DNA of 64,000 bases from Paralichthys olivaceus (lineage: Eukaryota > Chordata > Actinopteri > Pleuronectiformes > Paralichthyidae), in NCBI RefSeq assembly GCF_024713975.1, contig NC_091103.1, positions 1,841,001 to 1,905,000 of the forward strand, read 5' to 3'. Made by a program: the position numbers and the translations under genes. This document shows, piece by piece, positions 56,728 to 64,000 of the stretch (positions are counted from its first letter, which is position 1; the number at the start of each line of letters is the position of its first letter). The notes beneath the pieces are model-generated. The model saw only the letters and a list, made by a program, of their open reading frames with translations, had not been told where the DNA came from and ran no database searches.

Positions 56728-58302
56728 GGGGGGGGACGTACCCAGAAGCTCTGGAAGTGACACGTCTCCAGCAGGTTCCCCAGGTAGAGGATCTGTCTGA
56801 TGGGACGTTCCTCTTGCTGCGACACAGTAGTCAAGGAAACTGACCCGAGACAAACCCCCTCCCCCACCCCCACAAACCCAGCTCTGCCCACACACACTCC
56901 TACGTTATGTTACACATCTTCTTTCACCAGAATCTCAACGGTTCCCTTAAATCAATCACACTCAGACATCAGGCTCTGAAACACGTCTGATTCAAGGAAT
57001 TCTGCCAACAGTGACTGAACCTCGACCTTCGACCACGTTTACACAAATCAGCTCCGTCTGTGGAACAAACCGTAATGAACCTGTAACCTCCGGCGTGGAG
57101 TCACGGCGCTGCAGCAGATGGATACGTGTGTCTGGTCGATCATGCACTTGCACAGAGTGAAGTCGGTGTGCGGCAGGTTGGTCAGAGCCTTCAGCAGAAT
57201 CTGTGACGTCACCTGCGTCTGGAAGTAGGCGGGGTTAAACTGGTACCTGCACAGGAAGAGACGCACGTTAAGAGTTTGAACTTTTTCCACCGGAGACTTT
57301 TTTATCCTGCGCTTTAGTGAATAACACCTAAAGAGATAAACGGTTAGAGGAGAGGCGGAGCAATCGAACGACTCCTGCAGCAAACAGGAAGTCGTGATAA
57401 ATCCTTGAGATGTTTTAAACGAGGTCTCACGGGGACCCGTCAATTCAGCGTCCCCCGTGTGTCTTCCACCGGTTAGTGGACGTGTGAGTGTTACAGGGAC
57501 TCACAGCTTCAGGACGGCCAGGTTGGCCTCCAGGTCGTAGGTGTTCTCCTTCGCTTGCGTCTCCACGTAACGTTCCAGCGTCGCCAGGTTCTCTGGGTTG
57601 TACCTGAAGGAGGAGGAGGAGACGTTTACACGTGAATCACTGGTGTGTTCAGAGTTTCACTGTGTTCTGTGGGAAGAGGAGATTTGTTTCCTGAGTCTCA
57701 GCTCTAACGTGACGAGGGATCCGTTCACCGTGGAAGACAAAGTGTTTCAAAGTGGAAAACATTATTTCGTGATAATGAATTGAACCTGCTCTCTTGTGAG
57801 TTTGAGACTCGTGTCTGCTCCTCTCACATCATCATCACAGGATTTCTAAGATTTGACTTCTGTTCTTTTCTCGGCTGATTTTACTTCCTGTGTTTGTTCT
57901 GTACGTCATCAGGTGACATCTGTCCACATGTGTGCAGATGTTGAGCAGCTGTGAACAGGAAACTGACTCTGAACCTCTGATCTTATACAAATGGTGAAGA
58001 ACACGGATGATGACGAAGCAGCTGTTTTGAGTTTCAGTCACAAAATGAAAAACTTTAAAGATTCATCTTCGTCTAAATATAAACCACGTGGCTCTTTAGC
58101 ACGTGGTCAACTCTCGTGGTTCGACCTCAAACTGCGGTTAACTCAGAGGTTTACGAAGCAGAACGAGCTAACGTTAGCTACACCGTTAGCACACATGCTA
58201 AGCTAGCGTTAGCACGGTTGTCGCGCCGGACCATCCGTACCGGTCGATGCCCCGGAGGAGCTCCCCCACGTTCACCCGCATCTGCTCGAAAGGCGACGAC
58301 AT
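55565..58302 (-). CDS. eif3k: eif3k gene, 8 coding exons, translation initiation factor 3 subunit K
   Basis: eIF3k is a non-core subunit of the eIF3 complex, which binds the 40S ribosome during initiation; it pairs with eIF3l at the edge of the complex. The eight exons join in frame to 660 bases, 219 residues plus stop, against 218 in human. Residues 1-120 form the helical HAM/HEAT-like part and about 125-205 the winged-helix PCI-like part. Identity to the human sequence as I remember it is high throughout, for example [20 protein letters not shown] and [19 protein letters not shown]. It lies head-to-head with map4k1, as in human. Confidence 0.98.
55798..55923 (-). CDS. eif3k: eif3k coding exon 7
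   Basis: Residues 168-209: [20 protein letters not shown], then [20 protein letters not shown] and FE. The TGTCCAG acceptor was preferred to the CGCAG eight bases further in because it alone keeps frame with exon 6 and the human length. Confidence 0.96.
56085..56162 (-). CDS. eif3k: eif3k coding exon 6
   Basis: Residues 142-167: [20 protein letters not shown] then MLGDPL. Preceded by GGAGGA/GAAGAA simple repeat on the plus strand. GTGAGG donor. Confidence 0.97.
56323..56389 (-). CDS. eif3k: eif3k coding exon 5
   Basis: Residues 120-141: [20 protein letters not shown] then RK. Human has the equivalent GITGFEDSVRKF. GTGAGT donor. Confidence 0.96.
56702..56735. repeat. GT microsatellite plus G run in eif3k intron 4
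   Basis: GT repeat running into a G tract that ends six bases from the exon 4 donor. Confidence 0.9.
56742..56816 (-). CDS. eif3k: eif3k coding exon 4
   Basis: Residues 95-119: [20 protein letters not shown] then FQSFW. The donor GTACGTC leads straight into a C run and a CA repeat. Confidence 0.98.
57126..57246 (-). CDS. eif3k: eif3k coding exon 3
   Basis: Residues 54-94: [20 protein letters not shown] then [26 protein letters not shown] donor. Confidence 0.98.
57505..57603 (-). CDS. eif3k: eif3k coding exon 2
   Basis: Residues 21-53: [20 protein letters not shown] then [12 protein letters not shown], nearly identical to human. CTTCAG acceptor and GTGAGT donor. Confidence 0.98.
58085..58105. 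promoter_or_regulatory. eif3k: pair of CACGTG E-boxes in eif3k intron 1
   Basis: Two perfect CACGTG palindromes at 58085-58090 and 58100-58105, about 200 bases inside the gene from the start codon. Such sites bind bHLH-ZIP factors of the MYC/MAX, USF and TFE families. Function here is inferred. Confidence 0.45.
58241..58302 (-). CDS. eif3k: eif3k coding exon 1 (start codon)
   Basis: Residues 1-20: [20 protein letters not shown] plus two bases of an arginine codon. Human starts MAMFEQMRANVGKLLKGIDR. GTACGG donor. Confidence 0.96.
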
Positions 58303-59035
58303 CTGGACCCAAGTTTGTTTTCACGGTGAAAGTTAAAGATGAAAACCGGAATTAAATCCACACGTGGAGCCGCAGACTGAGGAGGCACCGGAGGGAGAAG
58401 AGGGTCGGACCGGAAGAAAGCGGAACGGAAAGAGGACAGTAATGATCGACGGACCGTTTCACTTTGGAGAAACTCTCAATTAACGTGACGCTGAAACTGT
58501 TGTGTTGTGTATTTATTGTGTATTTATTGTGTATTTATTGTGTTTTAAGTGTTTTTAGTTTTTATTAAAAACCGAATCTTTTCCGACTTTTCATGTTTTT
58601 GTTGTTTTCCTCCAGTTGCGTCACTGTATTCTGAAAGTATCAAACCGGAAGTCGTAGCATGCTGTCACTTGCATCGCGTCTTTTTTTTTTTTTTTTAACC
58701 ATTTGGATTCTCTGCAGTTTCAAGTGTAACCACGAGGGGGCGGCAAACTCCATGAGTCTGAGCCTGGTCTGAGCCCACAGTGGTCAAAGTGAGGTACTGC
58801 AACACGTGCACAACAGTAAAGCTAGCGTCAATGCGAACAAGAGAGACGAGGACCACTTCCGGAAAATACTTTCAGGGTAAAAGGAGAAAAAAGGGAAATG
58901 ACGAAATTTGAAAAACACGCACACTGACGTGTTCTTCCTTTTTTCATTCGTTTTTTTTCCTCCAGCAATTTGCTCTTCAACACTTCGCTCTTTTGTTTCC
59001 TATTATTTATCCTCATAAATGTTGAACGCACTAAT

Positions 59036-59096
59036 CATAAGTTGCTTTGGATAAAAGCGTCAGTAAAATGACCTGAGATGTGATGTGATGTCATTT
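59036..59096. repeat. terminus of the interspersed repeat seen at 41229
   Basis: GTTGCTTTGGATAAAAGCGT and the following CAGTAAAATGAC match, in inverse orientation, the CTGACGCTTT end of the 41229-41480 element. Common in teleosts. Confidence 0.55.
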
Positions 59097-60369
59097 CTGT
59101 ATTTTTTATTAGTTATATGGACGCAGGTGTCTTACACGTGTTTTAACTGCCCCCTTGTGGTCAGAGTCTGGAACTGCAGCACGTTAAAGTCGTAAAGTTA
59201 GCGACGCTTGAATTGGGGGCGAAATAAAACCAATGGAAACAAGTGATCTGTTGTGTAAACGGTTGAATCCAGGCGTTAGGAGGTCACAGTGACCTTGACC
59301 TTTGACCTCTTTACCACCAGATTCAATCAGCTCATCTTTGAGTCAGAAGCATTTTAGCGCGTTGGAAGAAATCCTCCTTATCTGATTCAGATGGAGCCTC
59401 GTTCCCTCCGTCGCTCACTGGGCTCGTTCACTCCTGAACGTGTTCAAGTCTTTCCTGTTGACTTCCTGTCGTCTTCATCACGTTCAGACTCTGGTGTGTT
59501 CCTCTCTTTGCTTTCAAGCAGTTTCAGGTTCTGGTCCGTGTTGGTCCACGTGGACACGATCAGTCCTCACCAGTCCTGAACCGATGGTTCAGGTTCAGGC
59601 AGCTGTTGATCGTCTGTCACGTGTGGGCGTCTGAGATCTCTGTAGCAGATGTGAGAGCGTTGGCAGGGAACCACCTGAGATGTCTGCAGAGACAGGAGGA
59701 GGGATAAATGTCAACTGCTGAAGATGGTGTCAGAATGTGACAGAGAGACAGTTTCTAATCAAAACCAAACTCGTCCTTTTAATCTGTATAATGTCAAATA
59801 ATCAATAAACCTGAACAAAGACTCCCAGTGTGTGACCACAGCAGGGGTGCCCCTTTCTTATCTGGGAAATTATACTGAACAGGAAGTTGACAGGGAGGTT
59901 CAACACACACACAGACACACACACACACTTCAGTAAGTGTGAATCTGAGACTGAAACTTGCAGCAAAACAAAATGAAACTCTACAAGAATTTGCTGCATA
60001 CGAGCTTTAGCACTGATATCCTCCAAGTCTGTGTTCCTGCTCACACACTTGAATCTTTGAAATGTTCCGTACATTGATCATGAGAATAAAAAACACGAGA
60101 ACACACAACAACACAACAATCTGTGACTCTAGAACAGAATAAAACCCTGGAAAAGAAAGAATGTCTAAGAGACGACAGGAAGGTGTTAAAGATAGAGGGA
60201 GGTGAGGAAGGAGGATCGATAGCAGAGTGAAAACAGAAACAGGAAGGTGTGTGTGTGTGACTGCTGCTCACACACTCACACACACGATCAGAGAGACAAA
60301 GAGACACAGAGACTCAGCAGCTCACATCGATGAGTCCATTGGTTTTGTTGCCTGCAGATGTAAATGCCG

Positions 60370-60440
60370 CAGAGTGTGTGTGTGTGAGCGTGTGTGTGTC
60401 TGTGTGTGTGTGTGTCTGTGTGTGAGTGTGTGTGTGTGTG
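60370..60440. repeat. GT-rich microsatellite upstream of map4k1
   Basis: Interrupted GT repeat ending three bases before the short upstream ORF of map4k1. Confidence 0.85.
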
Positions 60441-60442
60441 AC

Positions 60443-60466
60443 ATGCCTGATGAAGAGGAGGATTAG
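60443..60466 (+). promoter_or_regulatory. map4k1: candidate upstream ORF of map4k1 (MPDEEED)
   Basis: An ATG followed by six codons and TAG, ending 15 bases before the map4k1 start. It matters only if the transcript starts upstream of it, which cannot be seen. Confidence 0.4.
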
Positions 60467-60481
60467 TGACACTGGACTAAC

Positions 60482-60592
60482 ATGGACCTTCATCACAGCA
60501 GAGCAGCTCTGGAAATCTCCACCAGGAATCCTCAGGACGACTTTGAGATCCTGCTGCGAGTCGGAGGAGGAACCTACGGAGAAGTTTTCAAG
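60482..60592 (+). CDS. map4k1: map4k1 coding exon 1 (N-terminus of HPK1-like kinase)
   Basis: MAP4K1 (HPK1) is a serine/threonine kinase of the STE20/GCK group acting upstream of JNK and damping antigen-receptor signalling in blood cells. The 37 residues start [20 protein letters not shown] and continue into [17 protein letters not shown], the glycine-rich ATP-binding loop of kinase subdomain I; human HPK1 has [12 protein letters not shown]. The exon ends in phase 0 at GTGAGAG. The MAP4K family is clear from [20 protein letters not shown]; the choice of MAP4K1 relies on the eif3k neighbour. The remaining exons are not in the following 3.4 kb. Confidence 0.87.
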
Positions 60593-60718
60593 GTGAGAGA
60601 GATCAAGATGATTGATCATTGATCAGACGGGCAGTTCTTTATTTCCCTGAACATTTGAAGAATCTTTGAAAGAGAACCAAGGGTGTTCTGTGACAATCAA
60701 ATACACACGAACTCCTGT

Positions 60719-60880
60719 GAATCAGAATCAGAAACACTTTTCTAAACCTCGGGGGGAAACTGGGTCTCGTTACAGTTACAGAGAATAAAAATATATAGAA
60801 ACCAAGACAAGATATAGATAGTACAATGAAAAAGTATATTCTTTAAAATACAATGAATAAAAAGAAGACAGATTCAATTC
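60719..60880. repeat. degenerate retroelement-like repeat tail
   Basis: GAATCAGAATCAGAAACACT followed by a diverged CTCGGGGGGAAACTGG and AT-rich tail resembles the frequent teleost block in which TTTATTGATCCCCGAGGGGAAA follows GAATCAGAA. Confidence 0.5.
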
Positions 60881-61844
60881 ATTGGAATGTTGCAGATGTT
60901 CAGGACAAGTCTCAGTGCACGTCCCAGCTCTGGTGGAGGATGTGGGTTTTACACAAAGTGAAAGTATTCTGGTCTACAACTGTAAACCTTTTTTACAACG
61001 TTACTCCGACTGAAACAGAGTCGGAGCTCAGTCTCTGATGTTGTCACATTGATTTCTCCTCAAGTGAAGATTTCATATTTTCAGTTGTAAAGCATATTTC
61101 AAATTCGTCAGGTTCACTGAGCTTAAAGGTTCAGTGTGTAGAACTTAGTCATATCTAGAGTTGAAGTGTCGTGTTGCAGCTGAACCCCCCCTCACCTCAC
61201 CCTCTCCTTCCAAACATGAAAAACTGTGGTAGCTTCAGTTTTCATAAAAACTCAAAAGTCTTTTAGTTTGTTCAGTCTGGACTAATGTAAAAAACATGGC
61301 GGCCTCCGTAGAGAGGGTCCCCTCCATGTAAATATAAAGTATTTGAATATAAAGTATTTAAATTTAAGTATTTAAATATAAAGGGTCTTTTCTGGGTAAA
61401 GAAAACTACAATTCATACAATTTAGATGAAACGAACTCGTGAAAACATCATGAGGATTATTCTACACTGAAGTTCTGACAGTATTTCCCTTTCACCTAAA
61501 TCTTCACACTGGACCTTTAAGATCTGATCCAACTGGACCCTTGACCTCGTCCCTGTCGCTTTAATGTGATTAATTTGTTTTCTGGTTGATGTTGCTTCTG
61601 TTTTAGATTCTAGAATGAGTCCAGATGTTGACCTAGAACTGGCTTCACAACGAGGTCATTGATCAGTGAGGGTTTGATCACGTTCTCGATTAAACGTGTC
61701 TGTGAGTTGTGGTCTTACTTCAACAAAATGTTCTTCTGACCTCATAAAGATTCATGATACAGAAAATCCTTTATCATGTGTTTTGCTTTAATGTGGAATT
61801 AAAGAAACGTTTGATTAAAGTTCAGGTTTAAAGTTAATTCGTCA

Positions 61845-61995
61845 TGTGTTCGCAGAACTGTCGCCTCACAGCAAGAAGGTTCTTGGTTCAGATCCCAGTT
61901 CAGCCGGGGTCTTTCTGTGAGAAGTTTAGTTCTCTCTGTGGCTGCCTTGGTTCGCCCCGGGTATCCGTCCACCTCCCACTGCTTATTGAGGTTGT
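61845..61995. repeat. teleost interspersed repeat
   Basis: ACTGTCGCCTCACAGCAAGA, then AGGTTCTTGGTTCAGATCCC, GGGTCTTTCTGTGAGAAGTT and CGGGTATCCGTCCACCTCCC follow the order of a dispersed fish element I know well by its GTCGCCTCACAGCAAGAAGG core. Confidence 0.65.
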
Positions 61996-62319
61996 GTAGG
62001 TGTGTACGTGAGACTGAATGATAAGAAAAAGATCCTCAGTCTGTCCCTTTGTCCACATCAGCACCAACATTAGATATGTCCTTTGTTGACCCGTGTCCCG
62101 TCCTTCAAACAAGGAAATCCGATCTGTGGTTGATGCTGAGAAACAGACAAACCAACAGAGGCGGTGGAAACATAACCTCCGCAGTTTCGGTCTTGAGTTT
62201 GGATCATCTGGCTCTTTGCCGCCAGCCTCCGAGCTTTACTGGACGTTCTGACTGTTTTCTGAAACACAGTAAATAAGCACCAGCAGCGTTTTCCTAACGT
62301 CTCTGTTTAAGTGTCTCTA

Positions 62320-62450
62320 AAACTCCAGAGTTGTGTGGACGCCTGTGTGTCTGAAGCAGAGTTGAAAAGCAGAGCGGTGTGGATGAAGCCAAGGTGTCGA
62401 GTGATTCTGACCAAACGTCAAGCTGCAGTGGACCGATTTAAAAAACATAC
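62320..62450. repeat. degenerate interspersed repeat, family B
   Basis: AAAACTCCAGAGTTGTGTGG ACGC and AGCGGTGTGGATGAAG resemble the ends of the element at 23420-23640. Confidence 0.35.
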
Positions 62451-64000
62451 ATTTCATTCAATATAAGCTGAAAAACCACCTGACCTACGACAGGAGACAC
62501 AGAAACATGTCGTCCTGTTCATGTGGGACATTTGATTCCACTCGGCAGTGAAGCTGGTATGTAATCAAACAGCATTTTACCAGACTGCTCTTCACCACTG
62601 TGTCAGTAATAGCTCCTGGTTTTACTCGTTGGACGACATCAGGCTGCGACAAAAGCTTCACGTCAAAGTATTTGTTCTGTTTCACAAATCAGGTCGAGTT
62701 CAGTTAAGATCGCTTTGTTCGTTTGAACAGAACAGGTTTATCAGCCAGCGTGGTGACGACTGACGGGAACACACAAAGGAGAAATACTTTGCAGTGTAGT
62801 CACATGAAGGAATACTTCTTTATATGAAAAATATGGATAAACCGGTCCTCAATCTTTATATGTAAAACAACCACAGGCTGAAAGCAAACGTGGTCACATG
62901 CACCAGATTTCTCTGCCAGGTGTTTGTTCAATCTGCAAACCCGAAGCTAAAATATCTAGTATGTGTATAAAGTACGTGCACACAGGCAGCAACATCGTGA
63001 TCTAATTTATTTCTGTGGAAATGAAGATAACAAAACAAAAATAATGTTTCAAATCAGACAGTAAAAGACTTTGGAAATAGCTTTTAAACAATTATTTAAA
63101 AAAAGATAAAGTGCTGGTGAGTCTAACTTCCTCAGGCCTTTCAGATTCTTCACATGACCCTGAACATCGTCACGGTGCTCACATGACAACAACACGTGTG
63201 TAGTTTCAGTGTAAAAACATTCACGTGAGTGAAACTGGACGTTTTCACTCCGTTAGTTGATTAGTTTGTTTGTCAGCAAGATGACGGTTTTCCACGAAAC
63301 TCGATGGAAAGATGTTGAATGTTGAATTTTCATCATTTTACCAGAGAATAATTCATGGATCTTGAAATGTTTAGATGAGAGATATTTAAAAATGTGTTTT
63401 CATGATGGGACTTTTGGGCCTTGAGGGAGGTTACATCTCCCTGAGCGACATGTTGTTGTTTAATATCTCACCTACATTTATTTTCTCACCTCTCCTGGAT
63501 CCACCACATGTGAATCAAAAACAAAAGTCGAGACCCAGAGGTGTCATGTGTCACTGTGGCGTCTGGTGCAAGAAATGAACATCCACTAAATGTCAAACAT
63601 GGTCAGTCTGACATACAACTGAAGCTCAGACATGTTGAATTACACGTTCAACGTAGCGTCTTCAGTTGTGGTGTTTAGTAGCAGGTCACTTCCTGTGTGT
63701 CACGGTCGAAACAACTTTTTACTAACTTCTTTGACGCTTTTTAAGGTTCAAACAAAGTCTCCTGAGCTGATCTGACTCATTCTTTGATTTGCTCACCTGC
63801 TGTGGTGTCAAGATATTCCCTTCCAGCTGCACATTTAAATAAATATAAATATCTGCCTTTCTATCGATTCTGTAGATTAATTCCCCCTCAGAGCTGCAAA
63901 CACACGAGGAGATAACGTGGAGATCTTCTTCTCCGTACAGTAAAACACTGACTCTGCTTATCTGATGTGGCTTGTTGAGCTGCAGCCGTGTTTTCTGTTG

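Larger units (their letters stand above)
58303..60481. other. eif3k-map4k1 divergent intergenic region
   Basis: Near eif3k there are several ETS-type CCGGAAG sites (about 58410 and 58644, with GGAA/TTCC copies near 58430 and 58858). Further right lie a T run at 58681-58696, a repeat terminus at about 59040-59080 and GT repeats at 60250-60440. No additional gene is seen. Confidence 0.7.
60593..64000 (+). other. map4k1: map4k1 intron 1 (open at right edge)
   Basis: No segment resembling the next kinase exon (ALK lysine, alpha-C helix) was found on the plus strand. It contains several degenerate interspersed repeats; 62800-64000 is AT-rich with nothing recognised. Confidence 0.65.

Noticed and set aside
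60600..64000. Second map4k1 kinase exon
   Set aside because: No sequence encoding the family's ALK...E motifs with splice sites was seen; probably outside the window.

Overview
The window is vertebrate nuclear DNA, most likely from a ray-finned (teleost) fish. Genes are split by GT-AG introns, the introns are full of CA/GT microsatellites, and several interspersed repeats look like families I know from teleost genomes. There are no bacterial or viral operons. Species cannot be named from sequence alone.

Four protein genes form a block I recognise from human chromosome 19q13.2. From left to right: (1) actn4 (alpha-actinin-4), minus strand, 5' part only: coding exons 1-7 at 467-37479, with a 32.8-kb first intron filling half the window; (2) capn12 (calpain-12), minus strand, apparently complete: 20 coding exons at 42020-54358 that join in frame to 698 residues with the Cys-His-Asn triad intact; (3) eif3k (translation initiation factor 3 subunit K), minus strand, complete: 8 exons at 55565-58302 that join to 219 residues; (4) map4k1 (HPK1-type kinase), plus strand, first coding exon only at 60482-60592, the rest lying beyond the right edge.

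Three identical tRNA-Lys(UUU) genes lie in the middle. One is intergenic (40610-40682, plus) and two sit in sense inside capn12 introns (42851-42923 and 46368-46440). Three broken tRNA-Lys-like fragments lie nearby.

Region by region: 1-37479 is actn4 with its CpG-rich promoter; 37480-42019 is intergenic with one tRNA, one tRNA fragment, a teleost interspersed repeat and a weak small ORF; 42020-54358 is capn12, whose intron 1 carries a 1.3-kb array of exact 56-bp units; 54359-55564 is a short capn12-eif3k spacer with a TATA box and a 9-bp tandem repeat just before the capn12 start; 58303-60481 is the divergent eif3k/map4k1 spacer; 60593-64000 is map4k1 intron 1.

The four proteins are not one pathway: an actin cross-linker, a calcium-linked protease, a translation factor and an immune/stress kinase. 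Their proximity is conserved synteny. The most unusual items are the minisatellite with about 23 conserved TGACCT half-sites and an 840-bp higher-order repeat, the in-frame YL-repeat leader of capn12, the intronic tRNA-Lys duplication, and a changed local gene order relative to human. I found no previously undescribed multi-gene system. Exon limits were set by hand from splice motifs, reading-frame continuity and remembered family sequences; no alignment or database search was run.
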